Counted from the stretch's first letter, positions 22,674 to 34,130 are shown. The stretch is DNA of 64,000 nt from Akebia trifoliata (GCA_017979445.1 CM030708.1:30599613-30663612), one strand, 5' to 3'. The notes: a model not told the origin generated them from the sequence alone. Program-made: numbers and translations.

Positions 22674-24716
22674 TTTCATGATCTTCTTTGTGGGATATAT
22701 GAGTTCAGTTTCCATTTCAAAAGTAGTGAACAAGTTCAGTAACATGGACTATATAATTTGTGGGTATGGTTTTGTTTTTTATCCTTGCATTTGATGGGAA
22801 AACACAATGGCGTTCCAATAGATTTGCACCATTGTTGCGATCCCTTTCAATTTATTTGATGTGTGTATTTTTTATTATTATTTTTTCAATAAAGAAAAGA
22901 TATGTTGGATGATGTTTGAAGGTTCCACGGTAGAACTTTTAGGAATTTTTATAAGGATTGTATTGCTAAATTTCTTTGATATGGTTCATTTGTAAGCTTC
23001 TTCCACCCCTTTTGCAATCAAATTAACATATAGGAAATGATGCGCAAACTTATCCCTAATTGATTGGTTGGGCTCAGACCCTTAGCTCAATTGATTTGAC
23101 ATGTTGCAAAGAAACTGAGGTCATACGTTCAAGTCCAAGCTCTTGTCCATAAAAAAAAAAAAAACAAAGAAAATAAGATTCCCGGTTGATATGGGTTTAT
23201 AGACCAAAAGAGGATATTAGACGCAAAACCTGATTGATCACCCACTAATCACTAACCACTGAATTGAATTCCCGGTGTAGAAGAGAAAAAAATGTGCATT
23301 TTGTTACAAAAGCAGAAAAAAAAAATGCATTTTAGTCTCCCCATAACAACATGACTTGATGTGGAGCAGAAAATTTTGAGAACTTTAACAAAATAAAATT
23401 TAAAAACAGTTACTGTTGGATTTATATTGGGCTCTCAACGAATTACATCATGGAGCTAGGATCTTGTCTAGGCGGGGGCATGGATTTTATTTTTCACTGT
23501 TGTTATCTGTCGCAATAGAATATGAATCTTAATATTTTTTAAAAACTGAAAATCTGTCACACATCAATTCAACAGAGTACATTATGAACCTAACATGGGA
23601 TAAAAAATGTTAGTTGTAGAATTTTTATTCCCTTATCGTCAAACAAGACCACCTAGGTATGGACATGGACCCAAAACATTCCACGTGGAACTCATGGACG
23701 TAGGGAATAAGTCTTGACCATGAGAGTAAAGGAACATGCAAGCCTCAACCCATGGGTTTAGGCTCCCCATATCAACATGACCATTGGGATGTTAGAGATT
23801 CCTAAGAAATATGTATCCCTAAGAAATTGTGTGTTCATACTTGGAACATCGAAATTGATTGCTAGAGAACCTGTATTTTTCCTTCAAATCTTAATAGTCG
23901 TGTTGAAGGAGACTAGAAAAGTTTCAAGTGTCAAGCTTTATAACGAGAAATGAAGAAGAAGAGGCAGTTGTTGGTAACAAATAGGAAGCGGATCCTCTGT
24001 AGCGCATGTTTCGTGTAGCTCTTTGTAACATTGTTTGTACGTTTGAAAGAGCACAACATTAGTGATAATAAAATCCTTCTCTCAAAAAATTGGGAGTATA
24101 GTAGCCGTTCATTTTTAAAGACGTGGATCTATAAAAAATAACTTATTATTTTATAAAAAAAATTAGATCTAAACAATAATCACATGTTATTTTTTATATT
24201 TTTTTTTATTATGGCTCTCTCATCCATGGAGAGAGTGCTACAGGGAACTACAAGAAACTTTCTTTACAGAGAAACCACTACTCCTTCATAACAAATAACA
24301 GTGTTAAGTTGTTAATTCAACATCATATTGCCACATGTCAAAACATTAGTCGAGACCATGAAACCACAACTTCATGACGATCTCGATTCACATTAGATTT
24401 CGAGTAGCCAAGTACTAAAATTCTCTTGAACTAAACTGGCGGAGAGACTTTGAAGCCTGGTATAATTGACTTAAAATTTTCTCGAGTTGACCTAGAAATT
24501 AGTTAAGTTGACTGAACTCACATGACATTGAAGTCGAATAAAGTTTTTAAAGTTTTAAAACGTAGCTATGGAGGGGGAAACATGGACTCACAAATTTGGT
24601 ATGATTAAGATTTGATCAAGATTTACTTTCAAAAGGTGTACTCCTTTCTTTACATTTCGCTTTTTTTTTTTCCTTTTTCTAGAAAATTTGAAGCATTCTT
24701 CCACCTACCTTAAATG
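22674..24716. other. 3' flank of C pseudogene and spacer
   Basis: It begins as a peptide-gene 3' UTR (GATCTTCTTTGTGGGAT). It then holds a SINE-like repeat (23066-23174) and a diverged promoter-like stretch with CCACGTGG near 23691. Everything from about 22909 on is conserved with 56266-58020 in unit 3. No gene is supported. Confidence 0.5.
23066..23174 (+). mobile_element. tRNA-derived SINE-like repeat with A tail
   Basis: An A-box-like CTTAGCTCAATTGATTTG and a B-box-like GGTCATACGTTCAAGTCC are followed shortly by an A-rich tail at 23151. Copied near 56416-56520 in unit 3. Confidence 0.5.
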
Positions 24717-24987
24717 AAGAGAACTGCTATTGGCACACCAACTTTTAGTTATTACACTCACTACAGTAAAATAGGGCTATAGCGACGGTCGTGACCGTCG
24801 CTGTAAGTCCAAAATACCGTCGCAAATGCATCTAGCAACAGCCAATGGGGCCGTCGGTAGTCGTCGCTAATAGTCCCATCGCTAAATGTTATATCGACGG
24901 CCAACACAGAAACGTCGTTAGGTATATGACTTATAGCGACAGCCGCTATTGGCCGTCGCTATAGGGTAGTCTTTTTAAAAAAAAAAT

Positions 24988-25368
24988 GGGTCCCGTTCAG
25001 CACCCTAAGTTTTACCACACACTTTAACAAACGTGTTTTGTCTTACATGGGTTAGAAGTTTTGGAGTGGGCTGATTTTTGGTGAGGATGATCTCTATGGT
25101 GAGGAGATCATCCTCACCAAAAATCAGCTCATTCCAAAACTTCTAACCCCATCAAAAATGGTTTACAAAAAATGGACGGTCCACGATTTTTCAACGTGTA
25201 AACATGGGGCTAAACATTTCGGAATGGGCTGATTTTTGGGGAGGATGATATTCTAATCATAGAGATCATCCTCACCAAAAATCAGCCCATTCCAAAACTT
25301 CTAACCCATGTAGGACAAAAAACGTTTGTTAAAGTGTGTGGTAAAACTTAGGGTGCTGAACATTTCCC
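24988..25368. mobile_element. 381-bp foldback MITE inside the CACTA left arm
   Basis: Ends GGGTCCCGTTCAGCACCCTA and (right) GGGTGCTGAACATTTCCC. Internally, arms of the type GGTTAGAAGTTTTGGA / GGGCTGATTTTTGG / GGATGATCTC occur four times in alternating orientation, making two hairpins inside one long inverted repeat. Identical length (381 bp) at 34757 and 45112. Confidence 0.85.
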
Positions 25369-26580
25369 AAAAAAAATTTATCCTTCAGCTACGGTTTTGG
25401 CTTGGCCGTCGCTATAGAAGCTTTTGAAGAAAAAATTTTAATTTTATACCAACCCAGTTGCTGAATATCGGAGATACCCCAATGTTTTGAAATAGATGAC
25501 CTGGACCCCCAACTATCAATATAAAAAGACTCAAATACCCACTCTACTAGAGCTCATAGGGTTACTATTGCAGACTAATATAAATTCTCACAGAATCCAA
25601 CTCACACATTATAAGATGGTCACCGGAATCCAACTCACGTGCACACACATACACACACGGGCGCACACATACACACATGCGCACAAACACACAAACATGA
25701 GCACACACACACATAAAATATTGTTCTTTTCTGTAAAAACACTTATTCATCAATAAATCCCTAAAAAATAGTGAAAAAAAGAGAGAGATACATAGAGTTA
25801 AAGATGAAGATACATGAAACTTTCAAATATTAATAAATTTAGCTCAAATGAAGTCCAGAAAGTCTCACAGACTACTTATAAGATACAAATAAGAAAAAAT
25901 TGAAAGAATTTGAGAAGTTGTTACCCGGAATCAGTGGAGTAGTCATAGAGCTTTCCTTTACTTGAAAAGACAATCAAAGAAACATCAGCATCGCAAAGAA
26001 CTGAGGTCTCATGAGCTTTCTTCATTAATCCTGACTTTCGTTTCGAAAACGTAACTTGTCGATTGATCTTGTTTTCAATCCGCTTCAACTAAACCTTACC
26101 TCTCCCCATTCTTTCTCTCTCTTACTCTTCTTTCTTTTTTTTCTAGAAATCTCACAAAGAGAGATTAAAAAAACATGGAAAAATCAAAGTGAAGGAAGAA
26201 AGTTTGCAATGTTTAATAGCATATACCTTAACAGTTTTTGCCATCAAACATCTCCATCAGTTAACCAAGTTTGCAATGTTTAATAGCATGATCTTCAAGG
26301 TGGGAAAGTAAGGTTATGGCACCACAACGAAGGTAGAAATGGGATTTGTATAAATACAAACCGGGCAATCCTCATATTTTCAGATTCTACAAATGGGTAT
26401 CCTAATTCTTCTAGTATGAATTATACATCAGAGTCATAATGGGTTAACTGTAAATTCTATATGTTAATCTTGGTTAGATTGGTGTACGACTACAAACAGA
26501 TCTTCTTAAGCATTAGGATCAACTTCCAAGTTCCAACTTGAAATTTAAGAAGATTGTTCAGGGTGGCGAATGTTAGTTAC
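25369..26580. other. CACTA interior, no recognised coding sequence
   Basis: It contains a (CA)n-type microsatellite at about 25638-25712 and a poly-pyrimidine tract near 26100-26145. On the minus strand it lies downstream of the DMC1 exons and may include their 3' intron or trailer. Nothing else is supported. Confidence 0.45.
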
Positions 26581-27570
26581 CTTGGTTGGTCATGTAGACT
26601 GCAACGTTGAACTCCTCAGCTATCTTTGTTAGACGAGAGAGCATCTGCGCCAGCTTTTGCTGCAAATTTGTGTGCGAGTCAGCAAATAGACAAGACATGT
26701 CATGAATTTCATAAAATTCAGAAAAATATATTGATGAACTAACTTGGCGCTCTGCAAGTTCACCTCGTCCAGTTAAATCCACTCGAAAGAGGGCGATGAC
26801 TGAATCAACAATCTGCAGATGCAAAGATACATGTCACTCAACATGGTTAGGAAAACTAATTTGAAGTTTTCCATCAAACAGTTGAGATGGGAAATTACGC
26901 CTAGCGGTTCCCAAGAAAGTTTATCCCTTAGGACTGACCCTGGAAAGAAGTACTGATCTCTAGGAAATCTGTATTTTTTTTTAAATGTTAGATGGAGGCC
27001 TCTTACGAAAATAATACAAGTAATGACTCACCAGTAGTCTGAAAGGTTCTTCAGACATTTTGGCAGCCAGTCCAAGGAGCAGGTTGTACTGGTGCTCGTA
27101 AGTGTAAGCACGAGCATAGATGATCTTTAAGCATTCACAAGCAACAAACATCGTTAATGGTTTTACAGAGATTTTGATCTTACTCTGAGCAGGGCATCGC
27201 TTCCAGTTATGTAACCAAAATTCTGGGGGAAAATGAAAATTAGTTAAGACAGTAATGCAGATGCATACAGAACTGAAAAGAATCGCAAATTTAGCTTATA
27301 GTTTTGGAGAGTTTTGAGCTCTAACCACTATTTTTTCGGCCGCTTCACAGATCTTATCGACCTTCGCCTCCGATAATCCCTTTATACCAGTTAAGTTCTG
27401 CAGAAAGATCTTAATGCTTAAAAATCTGGCTAAAATTTTCACTGAAATTCCGACATCAAACTCAGAACTCTTTTTCACCTTTTTCGTGTGCATCATCAAG
27501 CCATTGCAGGTGTAGATCCCAGCATCTTGAAGTTTCTTGATATCGCCAGCATTGATTCCCTGTGCAATTA
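26581..27570 (-). pseudogene. DMC1: Captured fragment of meiotic recombinase DMC1
   Basis: Six exons read on the minus strand, each with GT-AG borders: 27570-27479 ([19 protein letters not shown]), 27397-27326 ([19 protein letters not shown]), 27222-27184 ([13 protein letters not shown]), 27124-27032 ([20 protein letters not shown]), 26812-26744 ([19 protein letters not shown]) and 26659-26581 ([16 protein letters not shown]). DMC1 is the RecA/RAD51-family strand-exchange protein of meiosis. The central part with the Walker A ATP site, normally between [13 protein letters not shown] and ARAYTYEH, is missing, as are the N-terminus and the C-terminal end. It cannot encode an active recombinase. 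Introns are kept, so capture was at DNA level. The frames stay open, suggesting recent capture or use. Confidence 0.9.
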
Positions 27571-27788
27571 CTGCAAAAGACGCAGAATGTTAGACAGAAA
27601 TGCTAAAAAGAGAGAAAAATTAGTTGAAGTTATGCTGATTCGATTAAATGAAGTAAAATCTGTTGAATTTCTACGGATCCAGATCGATCGGATTAAAGTT
27701 CAAGATCTCCATCGATCAATGCAGTTTAAAGTGAAATTCTACTTCATAGGAAAGCTATATTGATTGAACTGGATTCCATGTGCATTTT

Positions 27789-28263
27789 TCAAGGTCTAAA
27801 GGGGATTTGGAAGTGTTGATGTTCTTCTAACCAACTTCCAAGAAGATTATCCATTTCCTTGGCGACACGCTTCATTGTGCTTATATACCCTTGAAAGTCC
27901 AGCCATTGGACACATGGAACTGCATCTGACACAACGAACACCCCCCGAGAGGTACATACATTCTGTAATAGCCCTTTGTACACCATCTTGGGCTTCTGCA
28001 CTACCTAAATATTTCTTCCCAGCCATCAACATGGTGATCACATTCAAAGTAAAATCCTCGAACCACTTCTTCATCTCAACCTTGATCGGTTGACCTTGTA
28101 ACAAATGAAGGTGACCTATAAATGGCCAAGCACCAGCCGGTTCTGGGGCTTCAATACCCTTAGGTTTAGGACGCTTAGTACTCTTTCTCCATATATTGTA
28201 GAAAAAGATTAGGGCAATAAGAACACCAGCAATTACTTGTGGAATTAGGAGAAGAAGAGCCAT
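27789..28263 (-). pseudogene. Captured, rearranged 5' part of a CYP82-like cytochrome P450
   Basis: From the ATG at 28263 (minus strand): N-terminal membrane anchor (LLLIPQVIAGVLIALIFFYN), basic hinge, and the proline-rich EAPEPAGAWPFIGHLHLL typical of CYP82 enzymes. It jumps directly to MKKWFEDFTLNVITMLMAGK, so roughly a hundred or more residues are deleted. A frameshift near 27960 moves to a second frame with VVSDAVPCVQWLDFQGYIST and LGSWLEEH. The I-helix, ExxR and haem-binding Cys regions are absent, so it is non-catalytic. A TATAAAAAA on the minus strand (28311-28319), about 50 bases upstream, suggests the core promoter was captured too. It lies directly upstream of the DMC1 exons on the same strand. 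Confidence 0.85.
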
Positions 28264-28530
28264 TACATTTACACAGGAAATTGATATTTTTTGGAAGACA
28301 AGCCTTTTCTTTTTTTATAGACAGAGTGGGAAACCTCAATTCCTGGAGTTGGTAATTTTATCCAACTCCTTGTTCTCTTTTTGCCATGTGGTATAATTTT
28401 GGAGCCCATTTATAAATAGATAAACAAAATAGAGAGACATACAAACAAGTTTACTCTAGAACTGAAATTAGATTTCTAATTGATTTAAAATAGAAACTAA
28501 TTGCAATTTTCAACAAAATAAATTACTGAC

Positions 28531-28802
28531 CTTCACGCTTTCCATGAAAATTCTCCTCTTTGGGTGAAGAAATTGGTTCGTTTTCAGCTTCTATGTTGTC
28601 TGCATTAGTCGAGGTGACTGATGCTTCTGAAGGTTTGTTTGGTTTTTCAATATCAATAGTATCTTGCTCTGCATTAATCCATTAGTAACTATTAGCACAT
28701 TATGAGTTCTGATTTTAATTAGTTGTGAACTTGAAACTGAATAAACAGTTGACCATCATCGAATAACATACCTTGCAACCCAGACACATAGTTGTTGTCC
28801 AT
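28531..28802 (-). pseudogene. Captured two-exon fragment of an unrecognised gene
   Basis: Exon 1 (28802-28772) reads MDNNYVSGLQ and ends at a GTATGT donor. Exon 2 (28668-28531), after a TTAATGCAG acceptor, continues in frame as an acidic Ser/Glu/Asn-rich segment (EQDTIDIEKPNKPSEASV..., later SSPKEENFHGKRE) and ends at a donor-like GTCAGTAA. A further donor-like GTGAGT in minus-strand sequence near 29360 could mark a 5' leader intron. I do not recognise the parent gene. The preserved splice sites and open frame argue that it is a third captured gene piece and not random sequence. Confidence 0.55.
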
Positions 28803-29696
28803 CTCATTGAAAAAAATTCAAAAACCAACTTATATGAAAAAAGTTGAGATGGATGAGTGGTTAAACCAGGGAAAAATTAGAATAAAACCTAATAGAGTCA
28901 GTTAAGATAGGTCTGATCATATGCAAAGAAGACTAATAATAACATCAATGAGAAGCCCTTTGGTGCAAGAAATTCTCTAAAGGAAGGCTGAGAATGATGT
29001 GGATGGCGATAGTAAGAAAATTTATGAACACACATGCCTTACAATCAGGAACTTATTCGAAAGATGTGAAAAATAAATTTTCAACTCTTAAATTACTTCA
29101 AGAACTTAGAAAATTCTTACACTAAAAAGCAAAACAGACATAAATAGTTTCAGTAGAATTGAAATCAAAAGCATCAGAAATAACAGATATTAGAATTATA
29201 ATGCTTTACATTGGTCTACAAGCTAGAAAGGTGAATCTACTATTTCGAGAAATGACAATGAACTATCAAATTCAAGTAAATAGATTTACCATAAACAAAA
29301 AATAATAAAAAGCAGCTGCACATTGCATTTCGGGAAAGAAAAAAAAAATTTAACCATAAACTCACCTGAAATCTGATTTCGTCCCAAAATCCATTGAAAT
29401 CAGATCTGAAGTACAATCAATAAAATCTTTAAAAACCTGTATTTCGGTGCTGAAACTCAACTGAGTTGATCCCCTCTCGATGTTAAAAACCTAGAAAATG
29501 AAATCAAGAGTTTAGGGTTCGATTGCTACACCGTAATCAAAAGTACCACTTTCTATGATTAAAATCTTAGCTATAAAAATGAGAAATTAGGGTTTTGGTT
29601 TGAAACTGAATCAAAAATTAAATTAAAAGTATAGAAATTGGGATTTTGGTTTGCAATCGAACCAAAATTTGAATCAACACTATAAAAATTATGATT
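28803..29696. other. CACTA interior upstream of captured exons
   Basis: AT-rich. On the minus strand it may contain the 5' leader of the captured two-exon gene. No supported coding sequence. Confidence 0.4.
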
Positions 29697-30090
29697 GTAC
29701 AGAGAGAGAGAGAGAGAGAGCTCAACCTATAGAGATCAGTGAGGAGTTTGAGATGAGAGAGAGATCGAGAAATCAGCATCGATGTCGAGTTTGAGATGAG
29801 AGAGAGATCGAGAGATCAGCGTCACAGAGAGATCAGCGTCGATGTCGAGTTTGAAGATGAGAGAGAGATCGAGAGATCAGCATCGATGTCGAGTTTGAGG
29901 ATGAGAGAGAGATCAAGAGATCAACGTCGATGTCGAGTTTGAGGATGAGAGAGAGATCGAGAGAAGAGAGAGAGATCGAGAGATCAGCGTCAATGTCGAG
30001 TTTGAGGATGAGAGTCGAAGACATCAGCGTTGATTTTTGAGGGTAAGAGTGAGACGGAGAGATCGGTGTTGATGTCAAGGGTGAGAGACT
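29697..30090. repeat. (GA)n and about 43-bp tandem repeats in the CACTA right arm
   Basis: A (GA)n tract (29701-29720) is followed by imperfect repeats built from GAGAGAGATCGAGAGATCAG and CGTCGATGTCGAGTTTGAG, at about six positions up to 30005 with diverged versions to 30075. Minisatellite arrays in subterminal regions are common in CACTA elements. Confidence 0.75.
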
Positions 30091-30423
30091 GTTTCCGTCT
30101 GAGACGAGAGTGACTGAGTGGGTTGAGTTTTAGATGACTCTACAACGACGGTCAAAATATGACCGTAACTAAAAGTCGTCCTTATAGCTAATTTTTCCTG
30201 TAGTGACTCCAATTTCTTAAATTATTTATCATTCCAATTAAAGATTACATTACACTATTCAAACGTTATAAAGGTTTGGCTCAAATAATTTTCACTACAG
30301 CATAACCATCGTTCAACAATTTAGGCTCTTGTAATAGAAATCTTATTTTCAGTCATTCATTTATTTTCTTTATTTTTAATTAGGGTGTAATAAGTAAAAG
30401 TTGGCATGCTAATAGTAGCTCTA

Positions 30424-32107
30424 CAGTGACGGTTTGTTTTGCACATACTCGTACTGTACTCACAGAAATTTTCTTAAAATCAGGTCACTTGGTGATTCCA
30501 AAACGTTGAATCCAAGAAAAGAAAAAGATTTCCCACCTTTGGTATGGACAGACATGGATCTGGTGCACTTCACGTGGCACTTATGAACATGGGTCACGCT
30601 TTTAAGTTACGACCTCCATAGTACATCGTTACCCCTGTCTAATTCTACTTCGACAATTTCTTCTTTGACAAGTGTTGTTGGGAAAGACATTTGATACTCT
30701 TCGTCAAACATTCTACGGTTGAGATGGGATTTCCCTATTAGGAATCCATGTTCGTTGAGTCTCAAATGTTGTTTCAGACTTACTCCACAGACCTACATGG
30801 GCCACGTATATAATTTAGAGAGATTTGCCGGACAGACCTATATGTTGCAGTTTTATTACAAAAACTCCCTTACTTAATCAAATTTGTTATTGAGCAAACC
30901 TTACTTTATGAATCAGACTAACAATATCAACTTAATAAGATTTCAAATCTTACTAAGAGTGGATGGTCCCATGGATTATCAACTTGGCAATCCAACATCA
31001 CAATCTTCTAGATTTAATGGAAATACTCAGATTCAAGGAAAAAAAAATCCTTTTTATTTTGATCAAAGGTGTTGAAAATGGATGGTGGTCGAACTCCCAA
31101 ATTAAAAATTAAAATTCGGCAATGAGAGTTAACATTTTTTTTGGAATTTTTTTTTCCAGAGTTCTTAGAATTTTTTTCCTTTATAATCCTATGACATGAT
31201 CATGTTTTTCGATGTCAACAATTGATACAGTTAAGACCAGTATGTTAAGTGACAAAATAATTGTATCAAGCTGAGTTTTATGACGTGGATCCCCACTCTA
31301 AGGTTTGTTGGGTAACTAACTTAACAAAATAAGATTTGGTGGGTAACAACCTTCATAAATCTCTCCGTAAGTTTTATTGGCCCCTTCTTCATGGTTAGAA
31401 CTTTGGAAGGCTTAACAAGAAATCCCTTTGGGGATTTTCTTCAAACATCCAGTGAACAAGCCTATTTATTTTATTGGGTCGTAAGCAATAGATGCTTAAC
31501 ATGTAACACCTTTGAGCTTTTTCTTCAAACACAAAGTGAATAAGTTTCTGCACAATAAATCTATTTTTCCTTCTTCAAATAAACATAAATAAAATCGTAA
31601 ATATTAATAAAAAGGCATAGAAAATACATTAAAAATATAAACGATGATGGAAAAAAAAATAAACAATAGATGTTTAAATGTGATAATTTCATAGCTATAA
31701 TGACAGAAAAAAACCCAAAAAATTCCCAGTTTGTCCTTATCTATATTCATTAACGTGGAAAAGAACATGTTAATTAACGTGGAGAAGATAGGAGTTCAGA
31801 GAAAGAGAAAGAGAACTCTCTATTTGATTTTTTTTTTTAATTCTGTGTAGTCGCCCAAATCTTCCAATAGAGGAAGGAAGAAGATGAAGTGTAAGAGCTG
31901 GTTCCAACGCAAATCTTTCAGCAAATCATCGTCGCTGTCACAAATTGTCAGTGAGTCATCGTCTGTTGTCGAGAGAGACAGAGAAGGAATGCGAGTTAGG
32001 GAGAGAGAGAGATGAGGAAGAAGACGAAGAATGAGAAGAGCAGATTTGTTTTTATAGGGATGTAAAAATAATTTTAATTACAATAGATCTGGACCGCAGA
32101 TCTACAT
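30424..32107. other. Spacer with unit-specific indel
   Basis: From about 30653 on it matches 58166-59633 in unit 3; about 340 bp (30313-30652) is missing there. It includes promoter-like text around a CACGTGG near 30570 and a GA-rich stretch near 31985-32040. No supported gene: a short plus-strand frame near 31884 loses its ATG in unit 3. Confidence 0.5.
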
Positions 32108-34121
32108 TAAATCAGATGGGTTCTATAGACACATAAAGCTACAATGTTTTTGTCTTATATGGTTAAAAAGATTCAGAATAGGCTGATTTTTTTGTGAGGA
32201 CGATCTCTATGGTGAAGGGATCATCCTTGCAAAAAATCATCTCATTCCAAAACTTCTAACCCCATCAAAACTGATTTATAAAAATTGGGCGGTCTAAAAT
32301 TTTTCAACTTGTAAATGTGGGGCTAGAAGTTTCATAATGGGATGATTTTTAGCAAGGATGATCTCCTCGCCATAGGGATCACCCTCACAAAAAATCAGCC
32401 CATTCCAAATATTTTTGCCCATATAAGACAAAACACGTTATAGTTTTATAAGTAGCTATATATGGATTAGGATCCGTATACACATAAAGCTACTCATAAA
32501 ACTACAACGTGTTTTGTCTTATATGGGCAAAAATGTTTGGAATGGGCTGATTTTTTGTGAGGGTGATCCCTATGGTGAAGAGATCATCCTTGCCAAAAAT
32601 CATTCCATTATGAAACTTTTAGCCCCATGTTTACAAGTTGAAAATTTTTAGATCGTCCAATTTTTGTAAATCACTTTTGATGGGGTTAGAAGTTTTGGAA
32701 TGGAATGATTTTTTGCAAGGATGATTCCTGATTAGTTGTAAAGCTTGCAATAGAGATGCAGAGATAAAGATAAGAACTAAGACTTTGGGCAAGTCGAATT
32801 CGTTCCACAGGGACAACGAAGATTCAAAGATTTATTCGGTTAGAAACCAAAACAAAGTTTTGAAACAGATTGATTTAAAAACAGAATTGATTAGTAGAAA
32901 CAAAGAAGCAAATAACAACTAATTTGTAAAAGAAATTGAAACTGAAAAGAAAGATTGAAAATCTAAGAGAGAGAGATTAGAGAAGTTAATCAAACCTTTA
33001 CAATTAATCCATAATGTAGATAAATTCGGAATATAACTCAATCCATGGAGCAAGTCATTGCTCATGGATCGGACGGTGGAACAATTAAATCCTTAAGAGT
33101 AATTAAAAGATATTCATGAAAACACTAGTATGATTGAGATTGTCCAATTTATCTTCTAATTTTTCACATAGCTTAGCCATTCTTGAACTTATCTAAGTAA
33201 TGGCTATCTAAGTTGGATCAGAATTATAAGTTGGATTACCTTAATCAGAAGAGAGTTTTCAGAATTAAAACATGTAAGCAAAACAAGAATTTAAATCTAC
33301 ACTAGAGGGATTAATTTGCTATGGCTTCCTTAACTTCTCTAATGAGAATTTAGCCAATCATTGCAAGCATTAAAATGGCAAAAATTAATAAAAGATCAAA
33401 GAACATGGGTGAAGAAGATGAAGATGATGATCGATTCGAATTGCTTCTTTTATAGCTCTCCCAACAATTACACAAACAATGAATGATTCCTCTTGATGTT
33501 CTCACTACACTCAAGATCTCACCCAAAGAAAAATTACAAAGAATTAAAGAGAGAAAAATCAAAAATTAGAGAAGAAGAGCCTAAGAGGGACCCAAGAGGG
33601 GACCCCTTCTTTGAAATCAACCCTGAAATTTATAATGTTTGTATTCGGGTAATCGGGGTGATTTGGTGGATAATTCGATTCGAATGGCCCAATCAGTTAC
33701 AACCACCGAAGCTTCTGTAAAAATCTCGAGGATAAATTCCTCGAAATGACCGCGGCGCGGTGACGTGGCGCCCAAAATCCTCGACATTTTGCCGGATGCT
33801 TCCTTTTTGCTCGCATGTTGTAACAGTAATTGTTATTTCTTTTGTTGGTTTCCGAATGTGCCCTTTTCACCTGAAATTAGTAACAAATTATTGTTAGCCA
33901 CATTAATTTGAGATTTAATAAAATTTATTATTATTTTAAGGGAACTAGTATTTATACGATGGTAATCTCGGTGAAATTACGGTCCCAAAATGATATTATT
34001 AGGACCTTATCAATTCCCTTACCACAAAGATCATTCTCACAAAAAATCAGCCCATTCCAAATCTTTTTAACCATATAAGACAAAAACGTTGTAGCTTTAT
34101 GTGTCTACAGAACCGACCCTA
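32108..34121. mobile_element. Two abutting foldback elements, second split by a solo LTR
   Basis: A subfamily of the foldback MITE with outer ends of the type GGTTC(T/C)ATAGACACATAAAGC and GCTTTATGTGTCTACAGAACC. The first spans about 32117-32460. The second starts near 32470 in opposite orientation and resumes after the solo LTR at 34013-34121. The inner arms are the usual AATGGGCTGATTTTT / GATGATCTC hairpins. The unit 3 counterpart is 59634-60325. Confidence 0.65.
32729..34012. mobile_element. Solo LTR, 1,284 bp
   Basis: Begins TGATTAGTTG and ends CCTTATCA (TG...CA), flanked by a perfect 5-bp duplication ATTCC (32724-32728 and 34013-34017). Unit 3 shows the uninterrupted site with a single ATTCC (60233-60237). 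No internal domain or second LTR is present, so it is a solo LTR left by recombination. The segment GTCGAATTCGTTCCACAGGG near 32796 is a text I associate with plant Ty3-type LTRs; lineage not proven. The open frames inside it are not genes. Confidence 0.88.
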
Positions 34122-34130
34122 TATATATAT

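Larger units (their letters stand above)
24759..30205. mobile_element. Non-autonomous CACTA (En/Spm-type) element carrying gene fragments
   Basis: 5,447 bp with ends CACTACAG and CTGTAGTG, flanked by a perfect 3-bp duplication ACT (24756-24758 and 30206-30208). Unit 3 has the clean empty site with one ACT (58059-58061). The left subterminal region (24776-24965) is packed with CGACGG/CCGTCGC motifs in both orientations, interrupted by a foldback MITE and resumed at 25403; the right end repeats CGACGGTC. This is the arrangement of CACTA transposase-binding sites. No transposase frame was recognised. The cargo is three gene fragments, all on the minus strand (26581-28802). Confidence 0.9.
24717..30423. 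mobile_element. MITE split by the CACTA element
   Basis: The left arm (AGAGAACTGCTATTGGCACA, CCAACTTTTAGTTATTACAC) starts at 24717. The matching right arm (GTGTAATAAGTAAAAGTTGG and ATGCTAATAGTAGCTCT) ends at 30423. Without the inserted CACTA element the MITE is about 260 bp. Relatives lie at 38101, 44156 and 61870. Unit 3 keeps only the left arm (58021-58165). Confidence 0.65.

Noticed and set aside
23080..23150. Possible tRNA gene (A- and B-box-like words)
   Set aside because: No acceptor or anticodon stems can be paired and an A tail follows, so a SINE-like repeat is the better call. The same applies to 1303, 12052, 20260 and 43798.
25496..25756. Open frames on both strands over a His/Thr- or Cys/Val-rich stretch
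   Set aside because: They are translations of a CA/TG microsatellite inside the CACTA element, with no conserved domain.
26581..27570. A functional DMC1 gene
   Set aside because: The exons for the Walker A region, the N-terminus and the C-terminal end are missing, and the whole lies inside a transposon.
29833..30078. Ser/Leu/Ile/Asp-rich open frame on the minus strand
   Set aside because: It follows the period of the GA-rich tandem repeat, so it is a product of the repeat and not of coding selection.
31884..32015. Short Arg/Ser-rich frame starting MKCKSWFQRKSFSK
   Set aside because: The unit 3 copy has lost the ATG (ACG) and no family is recognised.
33350..33720. Open frames within 32729-34012
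   Set aside because: They lie in the solo LTR, which is absent from the paralogous site, and show no domain.
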